A DNA stretch of 64,000 bases from Morella rubra. Lineage: Eukaryota > Streptophyta > Magnoliopsida > Fagales > Myricaceae. Positions 13,597 to 25,589 of this stretch are shown in pieces. The stretch's first letter is position 1, and every line of letters begins with the position of its first letter. The stretch lies in the NCBI GenBank assembly GCA_003952965.2, contig CM025854.1:28593364-28657363 (forward strand), written 5' to 3'. Below the pieces are notes generated by a model. The model was given only the letters and a program-made list of their open reading frames with translations, was not told the DNA's origin and made no database searches. A program made the position numbers and the translations under genes.

Positions 13597-13645
13597 ACAA
13601 AATACCTGTATGAAACCCGTGCCACAAAATACCTATATGAAACCT
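13597..13645. repeat. Two copies of a roughly 25-bp direct repeat
   Basis: The segment beginning cacaaaatacctgtatgaaa recurs immediately as cacaaaatacctatatgaaa, with a few substitutions. It lies just beyond the GAUT stop codon, probably in its 3' UTR. No function is suggested. Confidence 0.6.
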
Positions 13646-13706
13646 GTATCACTTGGGACTTTCCCCGACCTCATCTCTCTTTTTTGTAGCTCCTCTAGTT
13701 GATCAA

Positions 13707-16700
13707 CTATGATTCCATGATGTGGCAGTTCCTTACAAAATCGTTTGAGTAATTGACATGCTTGGTCCAAAATGGCCGGAGATGCTCAAAGCCAATCTGC
13801 AACCATGGTTTTGACTGGCCATTGTAGTGGATAACTGCAGCCTTTTTCACATTCTCGATGTTAGTGTTATTCTGATAGCCCAAGCCCAACATATGCCAGG
13901 ATGGGTCAATTGGGTGAACGTGACCTTTAAATGCAATCAAAGCAGGAGGTAAGGTTCCAAGTTTCCAGAGTGTCAAGTTTGACTTCAAATTCTGCCAAGA
14001 AAAAACCCAGATACTAAGTTATATGGCGGCAGTGCATCAGCTATTTACCTACAGTTGGATTTAAAATGCAAATTCTACGATGTACTGTCAACAATGAACT
14101 CTCACATAAGAGAAACCAACGCTTGAAATCTGAATAAAAGTCAGATTCACATTGAAACAACAGGGTTCCTAAATACATTGTCCTCCTACAAGGACTTTTC
14201 AACATAAAGAGGGTGCAATAGATCAAAAGCTCAAAAATTTCAGGATCTAAGCAACTTCAAAGCAGACAAACTGATATTTTTGCTAAACCCTGAGAATGCT
14301 AATGAACGTAAGTTGCCTGAAAAAGGATATGGCCTGAACTGTATCAATAGATTCAAAGACAGTGCCCAGCATAAAACTTCATTTGTTTTTTCTGTAACCC
14401 CAGAGCCCAAAAGAATACATAACGAGGTTAGGCTCCAATAATCCACAAGGAAGGAAAACAATTACAATCAGATGTAAAAATCTGGCATAAGCACTCTTGT
14501 ACGGAGAAAAATGATATTCTATTTCCCCAAGGTCGATGTTTTCATTTCCTTCATAAACCTTTACTTAGAAAGACTTAATAGGTGGAAATTTACAGTAAAA
14601 AGGGGGCATGCATGAGTAAATAGACAAAAAAAGAGTTTACAAGTAAAACTAAAGAAACGGCTTTACCTCCCTCACCCAAGAATGGTATGCTTCCCTTATG
14701 TTTGTCTTCCTCCAAGCATGAAGATCAAAGATATTCATCCCATAAGCCCATGCACATTCATCAGGGTCCAAATTCTTTGCTATGAGGGGATGTGAAAAAT
14801 TGAAGTAGTTCCTGAAACGCTTAGACATTACCCAATCATCTTCACCTTTACAAGTTTCAACAGCTCCATTAACCTTTCCCCCAAGGTCAATATCCCAAAG
14901 TGGAGACAAATCACGCTGAATCACGATGTCATCATCTAAAAAGACCACCTTGTCGAGGTTCGGAAAGAGCTGTTCAATATACATGATCAGCATGCTTATT
15001 TTGGGGGGGGGGGGTTCAATTGAAAAAAGAAAGGAAAAAGAAGAGCACAGCGAAAGAAAGACGAAAAATTTCATCCAAGACAAGATATAACCATTGCCAA
15101 CTCAAGGGTTTGACGATAAAAACCAAGAGGACATGGAATCCAAAGATCCTAATGGATGTTTAGACTCCTTGCCCCTTGTCAACCATGAATAATGTCAAAG
15201 GGACCATCAAGCCCCCAGACCAAGAATGAAAGTAGAAACCTTTCAATTCACTCTCCATTCTCTCATAAATAAAGCTCACCCTCAAGCCCTCAGCGGCACC
15301 TTTTTTCACAAAGAGCAGAGTGCAAAAGTATTTAAGACAGGAAGCCAGCTATTAACATCCAAATTATCACAACAGATCCCACATTGCCAACCTCTATAGA
15401 AGTAAATTGCCTTTCCAAATTATAAATAACAACCCATCTCTAGGAATTCCATGTGTTCTTTTACATAATTCTCCATCTATATATCATTTCATAGTTTCAT
15501 TGGACATATTAATTCACAAAGAATTCAGGCAGATTCAGTAAATTGAATCCATAAACAATACAAATTTAACAAGCAATATCTGTCTAGAATTTACAACAAC
15601 CAATTGAGTTCAATATATTTGACTGCCAAAGCATTAACTGCCTATGATTATCAAGCATCAACCTTATTTATGTACTTGTTCTTTTTGTACTTGAATAAAC
15701 TCACAGGAGGGAAGATTATAGTCTCCAGAAACTGAACAAAGGAAAAAAACAGTTTCAAATTACATTCTGTACTTCTGTTATATGCTCAGAGAATAAAGAT
15801 TACCTCTGGTAGATATATACGGAGATGGTTTAGTAAAGATATATACTTCGGGCTTCTAGCTTGCAATTTTGAGGCAAATGTTCGTGGAGTTGTATCACTG
15901 AGATTGGCCCCTGCAACATGATTACCATGGTAGTAATTCCTGATCCCATTTTGGTTCTCTACAGCTTCAAGTACTGGAACATTTTCTCTTGTTAACCAAT
16001 CAAACTGGTGAACGCCTTTCACTTCAACAATAGCTGGGGAGACAGGGTTTAACGCAAACCATGAGTGCATACCAGCGTAGGTCTTCTTGTCAGTGATGAC
16101 ATGGAAGACAACTTTTTCAGGTTTTAAAGATGACTGGACAGTAGAAGCAACAACAACTGAGGCAGCCAAAATGTTATCTGTTGATAGGATAAAGTGGTGA
16201 TAAGACTTGTCAGTAAGCAAAGGCAGCAACTCCGGGGGAGGCAACTGTTTGCGTGCATGAGCATTAGAGGAATATTCATCAGTCAATCGGAGAGACAGAC
16301 AATGGATCCCCTTCGGAATGGAACTAGCTGCAAAGTGTTTATTCATCAGCTCCGAAAATTTAGACTCCCTTATTTCCCTTTCAAATTTCTCCATCTGTGG
16401 ATACCAACATACAATTAGATGAAATGATCAAAAGTTATCTTCGTTTGTGTTTTCACTTGGTGAGGGAATATCAGGAGGAAGAGGAAGTTTAAAAGCTCCC
16501 CCTCCCCCCTCCAATTCATATTCATATCTTTTAAGCTACAGCAAGGTAAGTAATTTGCTATCAAACTAGATATATGTAAGCAAGTATTGTACACATATCA
16601 ATACACATATCAACCAAAAAAATCAGACAAACAATGATGAAAGAATATAGACAAGAGAAAAGCTTCCTCTAGAAAGGCAAATAAAGCAAGCGAGAGGTTT

Positions 16701-19219
16701 AAAACAAGTAAGAAAGATATAACCAATTGTAGAAAGAAATCCCAAAAGAACAAGAGAGAATCAAAAGGCCCCACTTTAGGCAGAGTCAGTTGATGGAACA
16801 CAGCCCAGGATGTTCCTCCACTCAACGACAATACATTCATGATTAAAAGTTATTACACCACTAGCCAAATCCCTTCACAAATAATTTGATGGGAAGAAGA
16901 CTTCCCCTCCTAACGCCCCAGCTTGATGAAAGTAGCCTCATGACTACTAGTACTCATCCAACCAGGGACGAAGCTAGGATTAGGGATATGGGGAGGCCAA
17001 TTTCATTAAAATGTTTCTTTTTTTTTGGGGGGGGGGGGGGGGAAACTACTAAAAGGACAAAAAAAAAACTGTAATAAAATTCAGTTTTTGGCCTAACAAA
17101 AATAAATTCAACTCGATTTGGGGGGGCCATCGGCCCCCTAGCTCTGTCCCTGCATCCAACACTAAATAATAATCTGACTGAGATGCCAAAAGCAACTATT
17201 CAAAAACCCAAAACAAACACAAAGATGAGCCATGCCAAAATGTGTCTTAGAAATCGCTTCTGCACCTCAACAGAAGCTGCGTTTTTCTTCGTCTAGGCCA
17301 ACACCAGCTACATTTGTTCATCAAACATAGTGCTATTTGGGGAAAATGTCTGATTGACAACGTATTATCACTTAGGTTATTCCTTGGTTATTCAAAAACG
17401 AGAAGAGCTATCAAGGAGCCTTACATGTTAAGGTAAATCGAAGAGGTAGAAAGTTTTATGATGCAGAAGATCTGTACCCAGAGGACAGCAGAGTCCATGC
17501 ACATTACAAGCTCCTCATAATCAAACTTTACCTCAGGCTTAGTAGCCTAGATGATAAGCTGATTACCCAATCTCAATCTCAGAACAAGGACTCTACGGTT
17601 AGAATCAGTGTTAAGCTGGACCCTTGTGCATCGTATAACAGAAAGTTATGCATTTTGACAACCAGAGGTCAAATAGAGTATCATAGTTTGATGAGATAGG
17701 TAACCCTTTTCTTCTCCCTCTCAATTTTGATGCAGGCCATCGAATTGTTTTGTGGACCATAAAAATGGGCCAAAGCAGAGTAAAGGGATCTATCGTCTAG
17801 ATAATTTGATCATGTATGCAAATGCATTCCATAAATATTTATCTGAACCAAGGAACTCATACATACCATTGCCCTCAACATGAAAGCAAAAGTCGTTGCA
17901 TCATACTGGTTGTTCTTCATTTCAGAAACAAGTTGACTAAATGAGTCTGGCAGCTTAAGACCATGTGGGATTTCCTCAGTGTTCACTTGGTTAAGAATCT
18001 TGTAAAAGTCTCTAACCAGTCTCTGCTGCACCATCACCACCACCACAACAAGGATCCAGCATAAGTCAATAACATAGGCATTGGATACTAAGACCAATAG
18101 ATAAATTCCATTGCTGGCAAACAATAAAAACTTACAGTATGAAGAAAAAAGTTACTCACCCCTGAATCATCACCCCCGTTAAAAAACTTTGGTCCCCAGC
18201 GTCTGCCTAAACAATCTGAGGCAGAGAAGAGTGAGAGTAAATTCATAGGTCCATCATAAACACTGCAATAGTGTTAACTAGAATTCTAAACCCTACAAGC
18301 AGGCCAGAGAGAGCAAATGTAACTACATAAGCGTTCTTTTTCTACAATGCAGGGACAGATTCATTTGACGGAATTGTCATGAATGAACCAATTTTTTTCT
18401 GTCAGCATCACAGCAAATAATAAATTTGAAGCTCACAGTCAAAATCGATGCCCTGACCAGATTTATTGATCATTTAGAAAATAAAACAAAGAAAATTCTA
18501 ATACCCATGAACACAATGAACAATAACATTCAGATATTAATATCACGTAAAGCTTGGACATGCATACGTAATCAATGAATTTAGTGACCTGAAATAACGA
18601 ACCGATTGAGTTCAATTAAACATAACTAAATGAAAAAGATCCACCAGATAAGCAATGAAACAAAATCAAATCCAAGTCAACTAATAGGGCGATTGGATTC
18701 AGCTACACAAAACATCATGGAAATAATCTCCACAGGGCATCATACCAAAATCTACTGGACTCGATTAAAACACAATCAACCAGAACCAGCAACAAAAATC
18801 AACATGACAAAAGGTATAATGACCACATCGCTAATTCAGCTCACTTGATTAACGAGACCAATCCAGGTCAGCTACCCAAATTCACACAAGAAAACACCGG
18901 CATTAGACAACAACCCAATTCAACCCAATCAATCAACAAAACAATCGAATACCTCTATAACCAAAAATTGGAAATGCAAACGAATGGGAAGTTGATCAAA
19001 TAGAGTACCAAATGAGGAGCACTTGTTGACACCTTCAAGGGTAACAACAGCAGTGAGAATGAAGACAAAGGGCAACAAGAAAGCAAGGAACAGAATGGTG
19101 TGGAAGATGGTTCGATAGGAGATGTGGCGAGCTGCGACCTTGATCTTCATTAAGTCAATAAACCCATTGCTGCTGGAGATCGTGATGCTTCTCATACTAG
19201 GAGAGAAGTGAAGCTGCAT
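13707..19219 (-). CDS. Galacturonosyltransferase, GAUT13/GAUT14 type
   Basis: GT8-family Golgi type II glycosyltransferase that adds galacturonic acid from UDP-GalA to homogalacturonan during pectin synthesis. Six exons (minus): 19009-19219, 18160-18215, 17867-18025, 15804-16394, 14667-14969 and 13707-13991, joining in frame to 534 residues, matching Arabidopsis GAUT13/14 (about 533). The ATG at 19219 begins MQLHFSPSMRSITISSSN, a start typical of this clade, then a single membrane anchor near residues 38-62 (TILFLAFLLPFVFILTAVV). The catalytic domain has the metal-binding DDD in VVFLDDDIVIQ (exon 5) and the C-terminal HYNGQSKPW (exon 6). Introns are long; intron 3 carries a hAT-like MITE. The exon 3/4 junction gives Met-Met where relatives have Met-Val. 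GAUT13 and GAUT14 are too alike to choose between from sequence alone. Confidence 0.95.
16963..17152. mobile_element. hAT-like MITE in GAUT intron 3
   Basis: A 190-bp element with terminal inverted repeats cagggacgaagctagg and cctagctctgtccctg (14 of 16 matching). It is flanked by a perfect 8-bp target-site duplication catccaac (16955-16962 and 17153-17160). The 8-bp duplication and the CAGGG ends are the marks of non-autonomous hAT elements. It has no coding capacity and carries a 16-G run (17027-17042). Confidence 0.88.
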
Positions 19220-21095
19220 CGTCGTCTATGCAGCCCCACCGCGACACCGAAAATCACTACTACCGTGCTAACAATACCAGACCCGACCTGACTCGCTGTA
19301 TCCACCTCCACCAATGGTCCCAAAATCCCCAACATCAGATCCGAGCTCACGCCCACGCCCACAACGATACCGACCGAATTCAGATCTAGTTTCCTGGGTT
19401 TTTACGCTCAAGTAGCTGTTTCTTGTTGGTCTTCTGGAAGACCGCATTGGAGATCAGCAAGTCCGCTTTTGATGACTCAGTCACTGGTTTGAATCAAACA
19501 GCCAAATCGTGGGTTCGGAACAGCTTCCTCTCCCATGGACCCAAAGAGGAGTATGTCACAGAGAGAGAGAAAAAAGAAGAGAGAGAAAATATTTATGGGT
19601 TTTTCGTTTTCTCGGAATTTTCTTCTTTTCCTATTGTGTGAACTGTGAAGAGCTTTTTCATTGGTGGATCGCGTCCGATCTAGTAAATTTCAAAATCAAA
19701 TACTAATTAACAAGAATTAATTAAATATTTGATTAACAGAAGAAAAAACTATAAATTATATTATAACATAGTTTTATAATAATAGAATCGAATCTTTGGA
19801 GTCAAAACCGTGTTGGTTTGGAGAGAGAAAGGTGACTGAGTGTGAGAGAGAGGGAGGGAGGGAGTCGAGAGGGAGAGAAACTTGTGGTTGGGGTCTTTGA
19901 CCTTGAGGTTAGGCCAGAGGAAGGGACAAGAAGCAGGGGTGTGTGATCTGGAAGCTAAATTTGGAGGTCTCTCCTATGTTTATGGACAAAGCTAAGGGAA
20001 TTATGTGGATAAAAGGTGTGGCTAATTTTAGTTAATATCATTTATCTCTTTCCGCATGACGTAAATTTTGTAGGGGTGAAAAGTATAAGCCAACAAAAAA
20101 AAACAACAGTTTGTAGGTGTAAAAGTAATTAGGTCATGTAAAAAGATTTTTACCATATTTAGAGAATCCTAAGTTACCAAATAGGGTATGGAATAAGAGA
20201 TTGTAGCTTATTTGTTTAGAAAGATGGGGTTCTTTTCGTTTATAGGCTGCAATGTCTGGCTGTTTTACAGCTAATTCATTTGCAGGATGAATTCTCTGTC
20301 AAATGGGTATCTCGTAGTTTAATCGTAAGTTGCCTTTATATTGAATATGAGACTGCAAATTATATGTTATATCTCCATAAGAAAATCAAGATTTCAACTA
20401 ATTAAAAAAACAAAAAAAAAAAAACATTTTAGCCTGTCATGTTGTATGTTAAAAGTCTTGATATTGACACTGCAGAGAATGACAGACAGTTGATGTATGG
20501 GATGATGCAAGGAAAAAGAAACATTGAGATATAAGCTCTTTATTGTACAGACAATGAAGGCTCTGCATATTCTCGGGGCATTTTTTTTTTTTTTTTTTTA
20601 TGTAATGAAGGGACTAATCAAGGCTTTTATCCTTCGGATTACCTAGACATTGATTTGGCGTGGCATTTAATTTTCCAGAGCATATCCGCGTTTTATTTTG
20701 GCTAGTTTTTTCTGTAGCAACAAAATGTTTCGGGTTTTTCAAAACCAGCTCATAGTGCATCATTGATGAGGAAGCCAGCGTCCGTTTGTCATGTGGACCA
20801 ATCAAATCGTGTACAGGCCTCTGGGTCTGCCTCCTTTGTCAGGAAGTTATTCACCATTGTTGCAGAACAGAGATCATTAATGCAACTAAATTGAACTACC
20901 CAACTCAAAATTATAAGCACTTCAATTAACCCAAATAGAGTGAAAGGAACAATAACATCTGAACACGATCTCATGGGGCTGTCGACAGAAACACACAAAA
21001 GAAGTTGATCAGCATTAGACAGGAAATATAAAGAGAGTTTGTACACAGCGTTTATCCCCACTGCTCTATAGTGGGTGTTCTTTTCTTCCTGCATT

Positions 21096-21208
21096 GCCTT
21101 CTTGACTGGAATCCACCAAACAATTGCCTGAAAAGGGCATATGCCTCAATAGCCTTCTTGACTGGAAACCACCCAACAATCGCATAAAGAGGCCCATGTG
21201 ATTGAGGC
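21096..21208. repeat. Diverged tandem repeat, period 56 bp
   Basis: gccttcttgactgga occurs at 21096 and again at 21152, and the following about 35 bp also match with several substitutions. On the minus strand one frame stays open through both copies, reading VGWFPVKKA-like and FGGFQSRR-like segments. I do not recognise a protein family. Confidence 0.6.
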
Positions 21209-22101
21209 AATTCATGGGGGATCTGTCACCCTTCCCCCGTCCCCGCAGCACTATCAAAACAAAGCACGAAGAGTCGTTGATCGAAGTCGATCGTGGTGTG
21301 TGAGCTTGTTACTTCATGCAACCTCCACATGGGAGAAGTGCGAGTCATGTTGCCATTACACGAAAAGTGACATATCCCGGAGAGAGCAGGTGGTGGTTAC
21401 CTGGATGAAATAAGGTAATTTGTGGGCCACTGGACTTTTTTTGGTATGTTGCTTAAACTAATAAGTATCCCAAAGTTAAGAATTATTGAGGGGCTTGTTC
21501 CAATTTCCAAATTCGTTGCTGCCCTATCATGAGATGTGTATCTGAAGATTATCTCGTTACACAAATATTTAGTTGAACAATCAAATTTCTTCTCACTTCC
21601 CAGGAGGCTGATAATAATAGGCTTTGAACTCACGCTATAAGCCTTTGAGAGACCCTTCTTGTGGGCTGCACTGCATACCAGCAAAGGAAACAAATTGGCT
21701 ACATATATCTTTGTGCAAGCAGCCACCGACCGACGAATAGAACTCGGCTTCAGATGCCTCCTCTCTCTCACTCAATCTCTCTCTTTCCCTTTTTGATTAA
21801 CTCATATTGGACTTTTGAGCTTGTCTTTTTCAAAAATGATTAGCAATGGGACTCCTTTAAACATGAGTCAAGGATAGATATTTGTTGGCCAATTGAATCC
21901 AGTGTCAAACTTAATCTCGCGTGCCTGGTATTCTTCCATTCAGATGCTTCCAATAGCACTCCCCAGAGTTAGGTGGTTCTTTTTGAGAGTCGGAGTTAAG
22001 TATATTGTTAGCCAATTAAATCATTAGGCATTATAAGCATGCAAGGAATTGGGTTTACCGAGCCATATGGGGTAGTTAATATGCACTGCCGACCTGGTTT
22101 C

Positions 22102-22133
22102 CTCTCTCTCTCGCTCGCTCGCTCGCTCGCTCG
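22102..22133. repeat. CT and CTCG microsatellite
   Basis: Five CT units run into about six CTCG units. It is a simple sequence repeat in intergenic DNA, with no nearby gene it could obviously regulate. Confidence 0.9.
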
Positions 22134-23555
22134 TGTTCACACATGTAAGTTTGAATAATATTCTGGACACATCCAAATCCGAAAGCACAACTCTTAATGG
22201 AAAAAGTAATGGCACATGGCATGTAGCAGTGAGTTGGAGACAGAAGGCCTGAAAAATACAGCTGACGAATGGACGCTTTGTTCTAAAGCTTTGACGTCAA
22301 ATAAGCATCAGAAGGCCACTACATGGAGACAGGGATAGCACCCAACTCTCCAATTTCGCTGTCTTGAGTCCATTTGTTTCTGTTTCGAGCACAGAATTCC
22401 ATCCTAAATTTCGCCTAAAGTGCATGCAGCATTCAACCCAACGGTTAAAGTATTCTCACGCGTTTCACCTCATGAATTTCGAAGCATATAAATACTAAAA
22501 TATCCCATCATCAGCACGCATACAAACACTTGAAGCTAAAATGAATATGTGGATAAAGATTCACAAATGGGGGAAAGAAATAAGCAACCTCTTCAATTGA
22601 TAGATTCAGCTAACAGTTCTGATCGCTAAATTAACAGACCCTGTCTTTTCTTTGTCATAAAAAGAGTTCATCTTTACTCATTAAAAGGAATATGAAGAAA
22701 GGAAGCAAAAACCTATGAATCCGATGATTACATAGAGCAACTCTCAAAACAAGTAGGTGGGGTTGGATAAAGTATTGAAATGAGGTGTTCGATCATTTCT
22801 TGGCGAAGTGGGTACAAAAAATCCATGGAGAAGACCAATCATTGGAAATGATGAAGGACATAACATTTAACTTAAGTTAATTTGCAAACTATATTTTAGA
22901 ATTTATAAATATATCAAACTCCCTTACAAAGAGCATCTACTTTAAGAGCGTTCTCTGTCAAGGGAGACAGCTAATCCCCAACTTTCTCATTACTCTTAAG
23001 GGTAATCGACAGTTGAATCCCCCTTGAAAGCGTAAGTATATACAGTATACCTGATCCTCTACCATAATCTTCTAAGGCCTATAGGAAAGATACAAACGAA
23101 CACCTAGCATCTATACAATCCAAATCAATGACCGCGCTTCAACTTTCGAAATTCCAATTTGTCCGCAGACTGGGTTATAAAAAGAGACGGAAAGTTCGTC
23201 CATTAAGAATGAATGACAGCTGCAGCTTCTGTTAGGCCAAAAAATTGCTTCTTCGGTCCATAATATTAGAAGATCCACCACAAGCGCCGGTAGTAAATGA
23301 AACAATGGAGCCGGTGGTCAAACTTGATTGCTCCCATTCCAAGGCTAGATTATAGACCTAAATGAAGGCACTCCCTCCTCTCCGAAAGAGATTCCTTTCT
23401 ACTCAACCAAACGAAGTCTTCCCACCACGGGTATCCATAGTTCGCTGTGATCAAACAATTTCGACTTGGGTTTGACTCTTCATTTGATCTTTGTGCTACT
23501 TGGACATCGCAAAGCCTATATATTATCCATTGCAAGTGGAAAATAAGTTCCCATT

Positions 23556-25589
23556 TCACACATTTCTGACATCAACCAAACTGAGAGCTGGTGCTTTTCT
23601 TAATCCTATCTCATTCATCATATATCTCACATTCTCGGCATCTTTCCACCTCCCCACTGCACAATAAATTTTTGCCATCAATACATAATTTCCCGTGTTT
23701 TCTGGCTCAAGCTCAAAAAGGCTCTTTGCAGCTACTTCTCCTAGTTCAACATTCTCATGTATCACACAAGAACCAAGCAGTGCACCCCACACAGCATGGT
23801 TAGGTTTAAATGGCATTGCTCTGATTAAATCATAAGCTTCATCCAGTCGACCAGTACGACCAAGAAGATCAACAATGCAAGTGTAATGATCAGGACGAGG
23901 TCTCATTCGGTGATTTTCAAGCATAAACTTGAACAAATTCAAACCCTTGTCTACCAGACCTGCATGGCTGCATGCCTGCAAAACGGAAGTGAATGTGACT
24001 TCGTTTGGTTTCACCCCAGATTGAACCATCTGATTGAAAAGTGAAACGGCAATCTCACCATGACCGTGAACTCCGTAACAAGCTATTATTACACTCCATA
24101 CAATAATGTCCTTTTCATTTTCAGGAACTCCACTAAAAATCTTGTGAGCAGATTCTAAGCTTCCACATTTTGAGTATATGTCGATCAAACCAGTAGCAAC
24201 TTCGATGCTTGAAAGAAACCCAGATCTTACCAGGTAACAATGTATATTTGTTGCTTGCTGCAAATCTGCAAGAATAGCATATGCAGGAAGGAGACTGTTT
24301 AAGGTTGCATCGTTGGGTTGTACAGCTTCCTTTAGCATTAGTTTAAAAAATTCTGCTGCTTCTCTTGCAAGTCCGTTATGAATACACCCAGAGAGAATAG
24401 CATTCCAGGGGACTGTCCGTCTTTCTGTAGTTTTATCGAACACTCGGAAACAAAGGTCAATGTTTTTGCATTTCGCATACATGTCTATCAACGCAGTCTC
24501 CACAATGACATCCGACTCAACTTTTTGCCTTATTGACCACCCATGCAAGCACCTACCATACTTGGAAGAACACAAACTGCCACAGGCCAAAAGAAGGGAA
24601 GCGATAGTTATTGAGTTGGGTCTTACCCCATCAACCTGCATTGGCCAACAAAGAGCCAAAGCACTTCTTGCATCACCATTCACAATGTACCCATTGATCA
24701 TGGTTGTCCATGTGACCACATCCCTCTCACCCATCTTATCAACAACTAACTGTGCTTCATTCATACTACCGCACTTTGCATACATATCTACCAAGGCATT
24801 CCTCGCCGCTATATTCTTGCCCAAATCCTTCTCTTCCACTAATGCATGAATCCTTCTTCCCGATAACAGATCCTTAATGTAACCACAAGCAGGCAACACT
24901 GATACCATGGTGGCACAGTCGGGCTCCACGCCCACATCCATCATCCAATTGAAAACCATCATAGCTTCCTTGGCACACCCATTTCGAAAGTAGCCGTTAA
25001 TCATAGTATTCCAAGACACAACACTCCGTTCCCCCATTGTATCAAAAATCCATCTTGCTGCCTCCTTCTCCCCACAATTCATATACATTGCCAACAAAGA
25101 ATTCTGCACGAACGTGTCCAAATCAAACCCAGCCATCAATGTTCGCCCGTGAAGAACAACGCCCACATTAAGCAACGACAAGTCACCACATGCCTTAACA
25201 ACAAACGGGTATGTAAAGTTATCGGGCCGGCACTGCCCCCAAGCGAGCATTTCAACAAATACGTGAAGTGCGTCATAAGGCAAACCATTTTGAATGTACA
25301 TCCGTATCATGGTGTTATACAAAAATAAGCTCCGGTCAGGCGCTTCCTCGAACAATTTACGTGCAAATGGCACGTACCCACACAGGGCATATGTTGTGGC
25401 GACAGTTGAGCGAAGTTCCTTCGAGGTTGAGGAGAAGAGGAGGCCAGAGGTAATGGTGTGGGCATGGAGCTGTTTGGTTTTCGTGAGGGACCGAGTAGCT
25501 GCATATTTTCGCAGGAGGGACTGGCACTGGGCGACGGTCGTGGTGAGAAGGTGCTTGGTGGCTGAGAGAGCCTGAGATGTGCCATTCAT
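23556..25589 (-). CDS. Pentatricopeptide repeat protein, PLS class with E-type C-terminus
   Basis: Organelle RNA-binding protein; PLS-class members usually guide C-to-U editing or stabilise specific plastid or mitochondrial transcripts. Single exon of 677 codons. The first ATG of the frame is at 25589; the frame extends 8 codons further only from a GTG, so I use the ATG. The N-terminus contains AKQLHAH-like KTKQLHAHTITSG, then about a dozen P/L/S repeats with the typical VVSWNTMINGY and NALVDMYAKCGSM blocks. The C-terminus has an E motif (AVWGALLGSCVIHENVELGE to NYVLMAKIYCAVGRWKDAE) and stops shortly after it without a DYW deaminase domain. It most resembles the At5g39350 group. Intronless structure is normal for this family. 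It is head-to-head with the FAR1-related gene. Confidence 0.93.
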   Translation of the reverse strand: MNGTSQALSATKHLLTTTVAQCQSLLRKYAATRSLTKTKQLHAHTITSGLLFSSTSKELRSTVATTYALCGYVPFARKLFEEAPDRSLFLYNTMIRMYIQNGLPYDALHVFVEMLAWGQCRPDNFTYPFVVKACGDLSLLNVGVVLHGRTLMAGFDLDTFVQNSLLAMYMNCGEKEAARWIFDTMGERSVVSWNTMINGYFRNGCAKEAMMVFNWMMDVGVEPDCATMVSVLPACGYIKDLLSGRRIHALVEEKDLGKNIAARNALVDMYAKCGSMNEAQLVVDKMGERDVVTWTTMINGYIVNGDARSALALCWPMQVDGVRPNSITIASLLLACGSLCSSKYGRCLHGWSIRQKVESDVIVETALIDMYAKCKNIDLCFRVFDKTTERRTVPWNAILSGCIHNGLAREAAEFFKLMLKEAVQPNDATLNSLLPAYAILADLQQATNIHCYLVRSGFLSSIEVATGLIDIYSKCGSLESAHKIFSGVPENEKDIIVWSVIIACYGVHGHGEIAVSLFNQMVQSGVKPNEVTFTSVLQACSHAGLVDKGLNLFKFMLENHRMRPRPDHYTCIVDLLGRTGRLDEAYDLIRAMPFKPNHAVWGALLGSCVIHENVELGEVAAKSLFELEPENTGNYVLMAKIYCAVGRWKDAENVRYMMNEIGLRKAPALSLVDVRNV

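Larger units (their letters stand above)
9300..13706. other. Intergenic between MUB and GAUT, with MUB 5' leader
   Basis: The left 0.6 kb probably holds the MUB 5' UTR intron and leader exon. The rest is very AT-rich, with a 22-T run at 11573-11594 and a 16-A run near 12933. Short open frames here (for example 9867-10241 plus) have no family resemblance and sit in low-complexity sequence. Around 10580-10850 a TATA-like tatttataaataga followed by pyrimidine-rich DNA is reminiscent of a decayed retroelement LTR, but I could not define ends or a target-site duplication. Confidence 0.5.
19220..23555. other. Intergenic between GAUT promoter and PPR 3' end
   Basis: The left end is the GAUT upstream region, with GA-rich tracts (for example 19558-19590) that suit a plant 5' UTR or core promoter. 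The remainder has no convincing gene. It holds a T-run (20581-20599), a diverged 56-bp tandem repeat near 21096-21208 and a CT/CTCG microsatellite at 22102-22133. The right end (about 23100-23555) is likely the PPR 3' UTR. Confidence 0.55.
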
